Source: Parendozoicomonas callyspongiae (GTDB taxonomy: Bacteria > Pseudomonadota > Gammaproteobacteria > Pseudomonadales > Endozoicomonadaceae). From it: a DNA stretch of 64,000 nt. Positions 9,959-20,000 of the stretch are shown one piece after another. The stretch lies in contig NZ_JAMFLX010000012.1 of NCBI RefSeq assembly GCF_023502345.1, positions 62,001 through 126,000 on the forward strand, read 5' to 3'. The translations under genes were made by a program, and so were the position numbers. The first letter of the stretch is position 1, and every line of letters starts with the position of its first letter. Below the pieces are notes generated by a model. That model was not told the origin of the DNA, searched no databases, and worked only from the letters and a program-made list of their open reading frames with translations.

Positions 9959-11752
9959 ATGAATTTCAATACTCCGTCAGGCTTCAGGTCTAAAGTCCCC
10001 GTTTGGTTGAACCATTCAAAACTGAGGGCTTTGGGGGTTGCCGTTACACTGTTGCTGTCCGGTTGTGCCGGACTGGAAGTGCAGGATAGCTTCTTTACGG
10101 ATAACCAAGGGGAGGAAGCAGCTGCTCAGCCTGAAGTAGTCAGCCAGATTCCGGAGCGTCCTTTTGATCCGGAAACCCTATACGATCTGATGGTTGCCGA
10201 AGTCGCGGCTTATGATCATCGCTTTGATCTGGCCCTGGGCAACTACCTGCAACATGCCCATCACACCAAGGATGAAGGTGTAACGGAGCGAGCCTATCAG
10301 ATTGCTTCCTTTATGAATGCCCGCCAGGCAGCTGGCGATGCTGCCAGATTATGGATGCGGATTGCGCCGAAGAATCCGGAAGCTATTAAGGCTGATTCCA
10401 TCGAGAAAGCCTGGTCTGGAGATCTGGTTGGTGCGCTGGATGGATTAAGTAAGGCGCGGGAATCAATAACAGCTGTCCCTTTCAACTTTGTAGCCGTTCA
10501 GGCTGCAGGAACGACAGAACCTATTCGCCGCAAGCTTCTGGTGCGCTTTGACAGTCTCCTGAAAAAGTATCCTGGTGATGAAAGCTTGCAGATAGGGCGA
10601 GCCATGTTGCTGCATCAGCTGGATGAACTGAATGCGGCTTTATCTCAAGTGAACTCGCTGCTGGCGAAAAGCAAAGAGCAGCCCCAGGCCCTTCTATTAA
10701 AAGGACGAATCCTGCATCAGCAGGGCAAGGAAGAACAGGCTGTTAACCTGCTGAAAGATGCCGTAAAGACCCATCCCGATGTCCCCAGACTTCGGCTTCT
10801 CTATGCCAGGGTTCTGGTCAAGCTTGGTGATCTGACCGGTGCTCAAAAAGAATTTGAAATTCTTGTTCAGCAGCAGCCATCCAACCCTGAGCTGTTGCTA
10901 TCAGTTGCCCTGATTGCTATGGAAAATGGTATGCCGGGTGAAGCCGGTTTCTATCTGCACCGCCTGAGCAAGATTAAGGGTAATGAAAATGTCTCTGAGT
11001 TTTACCTTGGCCGACTTGCTGAACAGATGGATGACTGGAAGGAAGGTCGGAAGCATTATCTCAAGGTGACACCGGGCAAGCAGTTTATTTCTGCCTACGC
11101 TTCTCTTGTTCGCATGCTGACTGATCATGAGCAGTGGGCGATGGCTCGTGAGGATCTGAAAGAAGGGCGGGAGAAGTACCCTGAGCATGCCGTCCAACTT
11201 TATATGCTTGAAGGGGAAAACCTGATTGAGCAGCGGGAATATGATGCAGCAGCAGAAGTTTATGATGAGGCGATGAAGAATTATCCCGATGATGTTTCCC
11301 TGCTGTATGCCCGGGCCATGCTGGCAGAGAAACTGAATGATCTGGATCGGCTGGAGTCTGATCTGAAAAAGATCATTGCTTCTGACCCCGACAATGCGGC
11401 AGCACTCAATGCGCTGGGTTATACCCTGGCTGACCGAACAGACCGTTATGCTGAAGCCCAACGGCTGATCAGTCAGGCTTATGCACTCCAGCCGGATGAC
11501 CCTTCAATTATTGATAGCCTGGGCTGGGTCGAGTACAGGCTGGGCAATTATGAGAAGGCTCTTGAGTATCTAAAGAAAGCCTATAGCCAGTTTCCAGATG
11601 CGGAAGTGGCCGCTCATCTCGGTGAGGTGCTGTGGGCTATGAATAGAAAAGATGAGGCCCGCAAAGTTTGGGATGAAGCACTGGAGCGCCAGCCTGACAG
11701 TGAAATTCTCAAGGCGACAACGGAACGGTTACTGAACTCTGGCAGTGAATAG
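9959..11752 (+). CDS. TPR-repeat lipoprotein upstream of lolB
   Basis: A 597-residue lipoprotein from the ATG at 9959, which has AGG upstream. The lipobox L-L-S-G-C follows a basic and hydrophobic leader of about 30 residues. The mature protein is almost wholly tetratricopeptide repeats, with typical A-L-x-Y and P-x-D spacing such as NPELLLSVALIAMENG and SIIDSLGWVEYRLGNYEKAL, plus a last repeat near DAEVAAHLGEVLW. It matches the conserved TPR protein next to lolB in Pseudomonas in both position and type. Its role is unproven; a scaffold in envelope assembly is a reasonable guess. Confidence 0.85.
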   Translation: MNFNTPSGFRSKVPVWLNHSKLRALGVAVTLLLSGCAGLEVQDSFFTDNQGEEAAAQPEVVSQIPERPFDPETLYDLMVAEVAAYDHRFDLALGNYLQHAHHTKDEGVTERAYQIASFMNARQAAGDAARLWMRIAPKNPEAIKADSIEKAWSGDLVGALDGLSKARESITAVPFNFVAVQAAGTTEPIRRKLLVRFDSLLKKYPGDESLQIGRAMLLHQLDELNAALSQVNSLLAKSKEQPQALLLKGRILHQQGKEEQAVNLLKDAVKTHPDVPRLRLLYARVLVKLGDLTGAQKEFEILVQQQPSNPELLLSVALIAMENGMPGEAGFYLHRLSKIKGNENVSEFYLGRLAEQMDDWKEGRKHYLKVTPGKQFISAYASLVRMLTDHEQWAMAREDLKEGREKYPEHAVQLYMLEGENLIEQREYDAAAEVYDEAMKNYPDDVSLLYARAMLAEKLNDLDRLESDLKKIIASDPDNAAALNALGYTLADRTDRYAEAQRLISQAYALQPDDPSIIDSLGWVEYRLGNYEKALEYLKKAYSQFPDAEVAAHLGEVLWAMNRKDEARKVWDEALERQPDSEILKATTERLLNSGSE

Positions 11753-11792
11753 TTATTCTGAGATCAATGGAATGGCTTGGATATGTGATTCT

Positions 11793-12440
11793 ATGAAAAA
11801 GAGATTATTGGGCTGCCTTATGGCAGCAATGGTGCTGGCAGGCTGTTCTACCGCACCACAGAAACCGGAAATGGCCGAACCTGTTCTCTCAGGTCAGGCT
11901 CTGGAGCAGGCATGGTCCACTAACCATGCCCGAGCAAAGTCTATAGATAAATGGCAGGTTTCAGGACGTGCCGGGGTAAAGACCAAGGCTAAATCCGGAG
12001 TGGTTTCCATCAACTGGGATAACAAGCCGGAAGCCTTTTCTATATATATGTCGGGTCCATTGGGTCAGACACTGGCACGCCTTGAAGGTGAAGGTGACAC
12101 GGTAATCCTGGATGTGCCAGGTCAGGAACCGACTAAAGCCCGAACCGCAGAAGATCTTTTGTATCGCCAGACCGGCTGGTGGCTGCCGTTCTCATCCCTG
12201 AAATACTGGATGAGGGGGATTCCTGCACCGGGGAAAGATTATGTCCGGACACTAAATCCGCAGGGATATCTTGCTGAGTTGAAGCAGGATGGCTGGCGCA
12301 TTGTATTTGGCAGTTATCGTGATGTTTCCGGTGTTCAGCTTCCTGAAAAAATCCGTGCCGAGAGGGACGGTGTCAGTGTGATTCTGTCTATCAGGGAATG
12401 GACTCTCTCTTCCCTGAATCTGGTAATGAATGATTCCTGA
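11793..12440 (+). CDS. lolB: Outer-membrane lipoprotein receptor LolB
   Basis: LolB accepts lipoproteins from the periplasmic carrier LolA and inserts them in the outer membrane. The ATG at 11793 gives 215 residues (MKKRLLGCL) with a lipobox L-A-G-C at about residue 21, near the E. coli length of 207. The family block VSGRAGVKTK, then SINWD, and the C-terminal VILSIREWTL fit LolB. It starts 40 bp after the TPR gene and is probably co-transcribed with it. In Pseudomonas and many relatives ispE follows directly, but not here. Confidence 0.88.
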   Translation: MKKRLLGCLMAAMVLAGCSTAPQKPEMAEPVLSGQALEQAWSTNHARAKSIDKWQVSGRAGVKTKAKSGVVSINWDNKPEAFSIYMSGPLGQTLARLEGEGDTVILDVPGQEPTKARTAEDLLYRQTGWWLPFSSLKYWMRGIPAPGKDYVRTLNPQGYLAELKQDGWRIVFGSYRDVSGVQLPEKIRAERDGVSVILSIREWTLSSLNLVMNDS

Positions 12441-12722
12441 TCTATCCTTCTCCACCTCCTTCGGGGAGGAAGTGGGAAATTAACTCACCTTTTTTATAAA
12501 AAATCAACAAAAGCGCGGGGGTGAGCCGCACTGATGTTTCGATTTTCCTGTTTGACTCTGGAACGCCTGAGCAAGTACAGTAGCGCCGCCTTCGGGAGAG
12601 GGACTCTCTCGATTCGCTGAAGTTCAGATCTATCTGGTAAGACAAGCAGGTTGCGAAGTCTTTACTGATCGGTGTAATCTTTCAGCGTTCGGGTGCAGAC
12701 GATAATTAGAAAAAACCGTTAA
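12441..12722 (+). other. lolB to tRNA-Gln spacer at the usual ispE position
   Basis: This 282-bp stretch occupies the place where ispE (about 850 bp) normally lies. No frame resembles IspE; a short run FLFDSGTPEQV near 12543 ends in a stop and is too little to call a remnant. A small hairpin (CCTCC / GGAGG, 12455-12469) just after lolB may be a weak terminator. The rest is the promoter and leader of the tRNA. Confidence 0.6.
12552..12581 (+). promoter_or_regulatory. Sigma-70 promoter of tRNA-Gln (and probably prs)
   Basis: TTGACT (12552-12557), an 18-bp spacer and TACAGT (12576-12581) are followed by the G+C-rich discriminator AGCGCCGCC. Such discriminators are typical of stringently controlled stable-RNA promoters. 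The tRNA begins about 140 bp downstream, leaving a long leader. Confidence 0.6.
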
Positions 12723-12797
12723 TGGGGTGTCGCCAAGCGGTAAGGCAACGGGTTTTGATCCCGTCATGCGCAGGTTCGAATCCTGCCACCCCAGCCA
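12723..12797 (+). tRNA. tRNA-Gln (TTG anticodon)
   Basis: A 75-nt gene including an encoded CCA end. The acceptor arms TGGGGTG / CACCCCA pair, the D-arm holds AAGCGGTAAGGC, the anticodon loop is TTTTGAT with anticodon TTG, and the T-arm has GGTTCGAATCC. A tRNA-Gln just upstream of prs is also found in Pseudomonas. Confidence 0.95.
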
Positions 12798-12874
12798 TAT
12801 TTTTTTTCGTGGTAATTATACTCCCGAAAGCTTGGTTTATTTGATCACCCAACCTATGACCCAAGGTATCTGTC

Positions 12875-13816
12875 GTGTCCAAAATGATGGTGTTCGCCGG
12901 TAACTCAAATCCGGAACTCGTTCAGAAAGTTGTCGATCACCTGCACATCCCTCTCGGCAAAGCCTCCATCGGCCGTTTCAGTGATGGCGAAATCGCTTTC
13001 GAGATCCAGGAAAATGTCCGCGGCAAAGATGTCTTCATCATCCAGTCTACCTGTGCACCAACCAATGATAACCTGATGGAACTGCTGGTTATGGCAGACG
13101 CGATGCGTCGCTCTTCAGCCCACCGTGTTACTGCCGTTATGCCTTACTTTGGTTATGCCCGCCAAGATCGCCGCCCCCGTTCTTCCCGTGTACCTATCAG
13201 TGCCAAAGTTGTTGCCGACATGATCGCCAGCGTTGGTGTTGACCGTGTTCTGACTGTTGACCTGCATGCCGACCAGATCCAGGGCTTCTTCGATATCCCT
13301 GTTGATAACATCTATGGTTCCCCGGTTCTGCTGGATGATATTGAGCGTCGTGGTTTTGAAAACCTGATGGTCGTATCCCCTGACCACGGTGGTGTAGTTC
13401 GTGCCCGTGCATTTGCGAAACACCTGAATACTGGCCTGGCTATCATCGATAAGCGTCGTCCTGAAGCTAACAAGGCTGAGGTTATGAACATCATCGGTGA
13501 TGTTGAGGGTCGCACCTGCATCCTGGTAGATGATATGGTTGATACCGCCGGTACCTTGTGTCAGGCAGCCAAAGCCCTGAAGGCCAAGGGGGCTATCAAG
13601 GTTGTGGCATATGCCAGCCACCCTGTTCTGTCTGGTCGTGCTCTGGAAAATGTAACCAATGCCGAGTTGGATGAACTGGTCGTTACCAACACTATTCCTC
13701 TGAGTCCGGCTGCTCAGGCAGTGGATAAAATTCGTGCTCTGGATATGTCTCCGCTGGTGGCTGAGTCCGTGCGCCGTATCAGCAATGCAGAATCTATCAG
13801 CGCCATGTTTCGCTAA
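12875..13816 (+). CDS. prs: Ribose-phosphate pyrophosphokinase
   Basis: Makes PRPP from ribose 5-phosphate and ATP for nucleotide, NAD, His and Trp synthesis. The 313-residue protein begins at GTG 12875 (GTG TCC AAA ATG ATG) after an AAGG; internal ATGs are possible but the longer form matches the family N-terminus. The catalytic loop [10 protein letters not shown], the PRPP-site block [15 protein letters not shown], and the 5-phosphate site [11 protein letters not shown] are all present. It probably shares the leader and promoter of tRNA-Gln. Confidence 0.97.
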   Translation: MSKMMVFAGNSNPELVQKVVDHLHIPLGKASIGRFSDGEIAFEIQENVRGKDVFIIQSTCAPTNDNLMELLVMADAMRRSSAHRVTAVMPYFGYARQDRRPRSSRVPISAKVVADMIASVGVDRVLTVDLHADQIQGFFDIPVDNIYGSPVLLDDIERRGFENLMVVSPDHGGVVRARAFAKHLNTGLAIIDKRRPEANKAEVMNIIGDVEGRTCILVDDMVDTAGTLCQAAKALKAKGAIKVVAYASHPVLSGRALENVTNAELDELVVTNTIPLSPAAQAVDKIRALDMSPLVAESVRRISNAESISAMFR

Positions 13817-13853
13817 TTAGCTCACGCTAATCCGGCGAACAAAATGCTGTAAG

Positions 13854-13879
13854 AAAAAGCCTGGTTATCCGGGCTTTTT
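13854..13879 (+). terminator. Rho-independent terminator of prs
   Basis: An 11-bp stem AAAAAGCCTGG / CCGGGCTTTTT with a TTAT loop, in which one pair is a T-G wobble. The 3' arm itself supplies the T-run. It separates prs from the large convergent gene. Confidence 0.87.
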
Positions 13880-14023
13880 GTAACTGAACACCCTCAAAAA
13901 TTTTCAAAAGCTATGTGCCAAATGCCAAGAGCTGCCAAAAGTAAGCGAAAGAGAATTATGTATTCTCTATTACAAGACCATATCTGAACGGAAACTGTAT
14001 GTAGATGTTTCAATTACCCCCTG

Positions 14024-17000
14024 TTAGTCGTAATTACCTGCGCCTGTCTGGAGGGCTCTGACAAATGTCTTGAGCTGGCTGGTATCCATAGTATCGAGGA
14101 ACTCCTTAAAACAGGTGGCCAGAAAATCGACATCAAGCACCAGAGCCTCTGGGTCGTTAAAGGCTTTCTTTATACGGAGAGGGTTCAGGTCATCAGTGCA
14201 TATTGCGACATTCGAATAATTAGTACATGTATCTATAGGCAAAAAGGCTTTGGCCTCATCATCCAATAATCTGACTGATGGGTAGCAGCCATCAGTCAGG
14301 CATTGGGCGCTGTTAGTTACCCTTATGTTGTTAAGCAGTGTACGCCACTCAACTGTTGCGTCTTGCTCGAGCAACCAGTTGAAAAATAAACCTCTAGTAG
14401 CTTCTTGCTCCAAACGAGATAACTCACTTTCAAGATGACCAGGTATTCTCATGAGCATCAGCTTCTCTGAAAGCACAAAATAGACAGGCCGCATCAATGA
14501 CGTTTTTCGGGACAGGGGGAAGGAAGGTTGTTTTCTGACCATTCGCTCCAGACTGGGAGGTGCTCCCGTCGCTACACGGCTCCATTGCGTGTCTATATCC
14601 GTTCGTTGTAATGCTCTGGCCAGGGTTGGGGAGTGCCCACCCAGGTCTGGGAGTGGCTTTAACCGCTCCTTCATCAGCTCCTGCTTCAGGGCAGCAGGCC
14701 AGATCTGCGATTGGGTCAACTGTTGATAATGTGCTTCGAGTAATTGCTCCGCTTCCTGAATCTTATGGTCAGCCAGGCTTTCAAGTATCTGGAGTGCAGC
14801 GCCGGTTGGGACTATACCCTGCTGAACCAGGGGCAGATACTGCTTCAGGGTTTCGACGTACTTCGAATCCGGTATCTCCCCTAAAAGCCAGTGATAGTAA
14901 AAAGCAGCCATGACATTAAGAGCTCCCTTGCCTAGTCGCTTCTGCATCTCAGCCTGTTTGTCCGCGCTGCTTTCTGCCAGGGTTTGGCGGTGCCAGTGCG
15001 TCAGAATATCCAGCCAGGGCGGGTTCAGGGTGCTTACCCTGGAATCTTGCTTAACGGCGAAATAATAAACTTCATGAAAAACATTAGTGGGAGGCTTATT
15101 TTTTAAAAAATCGACCAGCTCTGAGTATTCCTGTTGCTCCTGCCCCTTCTGAAACAGGCGATGAATGGTTGTATCAACCGATTTGCCAGCAAAATGTCCA
15201 GTTCTGGCGGTTAACTCCACCCTTTCCGACAAAACTATGTTTACAGGGTGGTGCTGCGAGCGTTCATTCGAAGAAGATTCACCACCACCCCCCAGATCAA
15301 TCTTTCGCCAGTGACAGCCTCTATCAGGACTGAACTCGACATATCGGTGCGCAACATTGCTTACCATTCGGGCCGGAACCCCAAAGTACTGGCTCAAAAC
15401 CTGAAACACCTGAGAGCGATGACGGCATACCCCCTGTTTTTCCCGCATCAGGTTGAGCAGCAGGTTCAATCCCTCACCTGGTACGTCATGGTCAGCTCTG
15501 AACGTCTTACACCATTGCGCCAGGGCATTAAGTTGAGAGGCCTTGTCCGGTATATCTTTTATGTCCTGAAGCTCGCAAAAAGCAGGATGGACTCTGCCAT
15601 TCAGGCTGAACAGCTCTTTATCCAGTCGTTCTCGTACCTGAGGGGGAAGCAGTGCATCGACAGTTTCTATCGGCTCCCCGCCCTGTAAAGGGGCAAAGTA
15701 GTCCTGGTCAGGCTCAATAATAAACGCCAGATGCATTCTGGCAGATTGAACCGAAGCGTTATCCGCCAGCCTCACCAGCAGCTGTCCTGTTTCTTTGTGC
15801 CGGGCAGTCCCCAGTGGCTGTGAAGGGGTGCACCGTAGATGCAGTAGCTGATCTACAGCGCTGAGCCCTGGCAATGGAGTCCAGCGGCTCTGTTTCAACA
15901 CAAAGTATCCACCGCCCAGCTGCTGCATTCCGGTCAGCCTGAGCCGGGTCTTCGGCCATCCCGGAGACTGAATGCTTTCGACTTCCCCATGGTCACAGGA
16001 CAGGGTGACTTCCCGCAACTGATCGTCCTGCATGACTAACTGTCTGAGTGAGAGCCGGTAATCGTTTGTAGCGAACTGATTGCCAGCAAAGAATTTCCGG
16101 ATCTCATAATGCTTATGGGTGGTGATGTTGCCCCCCAGCGGCCCGGATATAATGGATTCTGTTTCAGGCTGCTGGAAAAAGGCCAGGATAGAGCGCGCCA
16201 TATCCAGCAATTCAACCTCATCAGAAATATCAGGCAGATGCAGAGTAAGGCGGTCAGCATACCATGCCGGGTTAGCGTCCGGTGTCAGCAGCCGTATGGT
16301 CAGCGGCTCAGGCTGCTCAGTGTTCAGGTGCCGGGAAAGCCGTTCGCTGCGTTCATTGCGACCGTCGTCCATGGCAACTGTGGATTCGGCAAGGCGTTGT
16401 TCCAGCGCCTCCATGGTCAGCCCAACCGATTGCAGGGCCAGACCAAAGGTGGTTTTAAAAGCCTGAGGCCAGTCATTCTTTGGCGTCTGGTTCAGTATAT
16501 CCGCCGCCCTGAACAGGTCATCAAGGCTTAGCTGGATCGGCGCATGTTGTAGCCTGAGCGATTCCAGCAGGCTCTGGTAGCGAATGGATAACCAGCCTGG
16601 CAGCGAATCATTCTCGGTGCGGCGCACCAGCATTCCCCGCAGGTCAGGCTCCGACAACGGCGTCAGCTGAACTTCGGTACAGCGGCTTTTCAGGGCGGTG
16701 GACAGGGTTTCCCTGCCTCCGAAAGAGGCGGGGTTTACGGTAGCGATCAGAACAAACTCCGGGTGTGCCGTGCTACTGGTCAGTACCTCGTTAAATAACC
16801 CCTCCAGAAAGCGGCTGGGCAGCAGGTTTAATTCACTGATGACCAGTTTTTGCCCCTGTGCCATAGCGGTTTGGGTGGTTTCTTTCAGGGCGTCCCATTG
16901 GTCGGGGTTGGCATTAATATGGACAAACGGTGCCGGAGCCAGTGATTGCTGCTCCCAAAGCGTTAAAACACGCTTGAGGATGAGGTCCTTGCCCCATCCG

Positions 17001-20000
17001 GCGGGTCCTTCAACCAGCAGACTGCGACGCCCCCGGGGTTGATCCCGCTGCTGGTCCAGAAACTGCCAGTAGTGTTGCACCAGCTGAACCACCGGGGCGC
17101 TGTGGAGATCGACGTCGGGATTGTTGTTGCGCAGCTGTTCAAGAAAAGACTGAAACGCACTTTGTTTGCTTTGTGTCAGGCTTTTATCACAGGGAAAGTG
17201 AGCGGTGTACCAATGCTCAAGGGCATGAAGGCGTTCACGGTTGTCTGCCGGGATGCGCCCCGCCAGGCTGCCGGAAAAAGCATCAAAGACGACCTGGTGA
17301 AGTGACTCAGGACTCAGAACAGCATCGGTTTCCATCGGTTCTTCCCCCTCAGGGGCTTGCTGGTGATGACGCAACGTCTGGCTGATGCGGCATAACACAT
17401 CCTGCAAATCTCTCGGCGACAGGGCATCGGGCAATAACTTTCCGTACTGGCGATAGAGACTGAGTATGGTCTGAACGCCCCGGTCTTTGAGTCCATCGGG
17501 CCAGTGAGCGGGAAGAGCGGGCCGAATAATAAACTCAGCCAGCATGTCCTGGTCCAGTGGCCGGTAATACAGGGTCAGCAGGTGTTTTTTGAGGGTGCTG
17601 TCCATGTGTCGGCCACTATAATGCACCGGGTTGCCCGTCAGGATGACCCGGTGCCGGTCACTGAGCACGTAGTCCTTTCCCTGATAGCTGATCCGGGGCG
17701 GGGTTTCCATCAATCCCGCCAGGGGTGCCAGCACACCCTCTCTGGCCAGATTGGCTTCATCCAGTACCAGCAACGGCGGATTCCCGCTCATGGCCCAGCG
17801 CAGGATGGGACCCGGCTTAAAAGTCGTTGTGGCATCATCGCGGATATCTTCAATGACGGCCTGCCCGAATAGCTGCTCTGCCGAGGTTTCCGGCCCCAGG
17901 CTGAGGACTTGCGATGGCGGGGAGTTCTGATCGGGAGCCTGCCTCAGCTGTTCGGCTACCGCCCGGGCCATATGGCTCTTACCGGCACCAGCCTCACCCT
18001 GCAGAAAAACCAGCGGATGCCGTCGTACCCGTTCGGTCAGGCGCCGCATACGTCGTTGCTGACGATGACGTTGCCCCCGGGAGCCCTGTACCAGAGCCTC
18101 GGCCAAGTCACTGAAGTCATCCTGAAGCAAGTCTTTCGGGAAGTAGTCCCCTAATGCCTCTTTTGTCTTGTCAATCGCCTGCTGTTGATCCTCATTCTGC
18201 CTGATTATCTGATCGATACGTTGATCCAACGAGCGCACCTGCTCGCTGACAGCCTCAGAGCCTTTGCGTTGGAAACCCGCTGCCAACAGGGCATCCCTGA
18301 GCCGGGTGCGCCGGGTACCCCGGTAATACTGAAGTGACGAAGTTACCTCCGGTGCCACTCCTAAAGACTGCGCCAGAGCCTTGCGCTGCTGCGGTTCTGC
18401 GGCCCCAACCAGATAACGGGCCAGCTGATCCAGTGCGGACTCGTCAGGTGTATTAAAACCATTTGGTAAGAGCTGCGAAAAAGCCGAAACCGGGCAATAG
18501 CGCGCCAGGGACCAGAAGTGCTGCTCCAGCACCCGGCGACTTATCCTTGGGTGCTGGTCAAGCCACTGTTGCAGGGCATTCCGATCGGCGGCGGTTTGTG
18601 GGGGATCATCCGGATGATGCTGCCTGATCTGGTATTTCAAATAGCCATACACCTCGTTATCGCCCCGGTAAGCCTTTGCCAGCAGGGTATGCAGAGCTTT
18701 TCGATGATGAACAGGCAACACCTGTTGTGCGCCATCCTCAATCCTTTCCTGCTCAACCTGGCGGTACAGCAGGGTATCAAAGTCCTGCCCCTGCCAGGGC
18801 AGTTTCGCCGGGTAACTCTTTCTGGTGGGGAATGGAAGGTTGTCCAGTACCATCATCCACGGGCACGGGTTATCTGCAGAGCAGGGGACTGGTGCCTGTT
18901 GCAGGGCGTGTTGCCACAGAGGGGATGCAGGCGGTGTTGCCTGCTCCGGCCAGAGAAAGGTCACCTTGGCATGGGGTAACTGTATTTTCTGGCCATTAAC
19001 CAACAGGTAAGGGGGTTGAGCCAGCAGGCTTTCCAGTTTCGCCATCAGCTCCGGAGCTGTTTCCAGACCGTGGAAGGCGATGGGCTTTCCCTGTTTCAGA
19101 GCCGTTAGCAGCGGGGTATCCCGGGTCTCAAAAAACATCTTATTCTGACTGACCAGCTGGGTGTCCTGCCACAGACTCTCCCATTGGGTTTGCGCGGTGA
19201 CCCGACAGGTTTTATGGGTTTCGTCCAGCTGTGCCAGCGCTACAGTTTCGTGGCGATATCTCTGACACCGGCGGTCTGGCTGAAGCGCTGGCTCGAACCC
19301 CTGGTTGTTCTGAGTAAGGTCAATCAGGCGAGGAGGCTGCTTCAGACGTTCCAGGCGCCGTAACAGCCGCAGCCACTGGGTGTTATTCAGTGGTTGTGTG
19401 AGGCAGAGTGTCCCGGCACCTGAGAGCAGTTGCTCCAGAGTGTCGGCACTGTGAATGATTCCTTTGTGTATTTGCGTATCACGCAGGGCATCTTCCAGCG
19501 AGGCGGCATTCAGGTACACCGTCGGATAAAGGTCTGCGCCCTTCGCTGTACCTTTTTGTGCAAACTGTTGCCTGAGTGATTCCAAGGCTTCAGGATCGGT
19601 GTCCTGTCGAAACCAGCGCAGCGAGTCCGGCAGCGAAACCCAGGCACCATTGGCCTCAAAGCCACCTTCACGCAGCGTTGTGGCCAGTGCGGCAGTAAAA
19701 TCCGGATTATCCCAGGGCGCATCCTGCAGGATGACAGCTTGATGTTCCTCCAGCCCGTGCAGTTGGCCTGCCTTGAAATAGAGCTTGCCCCGGTCATTCA
19801 GGGCCAATCCGCCAAATAACCGGGTTCGCCAGGCGTCCCTGTCAGCAAAGTCAATAACTTCAGGGAGAGCCTGAAGCGGTGCCTGCTGTTCGGCCAGAGC
19901 ATGTTTCTGTACCCGTTCCTGTAACAGCGCATCATTGCTTTTAACGGGCACAGCCCTGTCTGCCAGGGACTTTGAGAACACTTCGGCGGGAAACAGTGCC

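Noticed and set aside
12530-12600. Possible IspE C-terminal remnant (FLFDSGTPEQV)
   Set aside because: Only about 10 residues look similar and a stop follows; too little to call a pseudogene.
12552-12722. Start of an rRNA operon
   Set aside because: The promoter has the stable-RNA look, but no 16S sequence follows; only tRNA-Gln and prs do.
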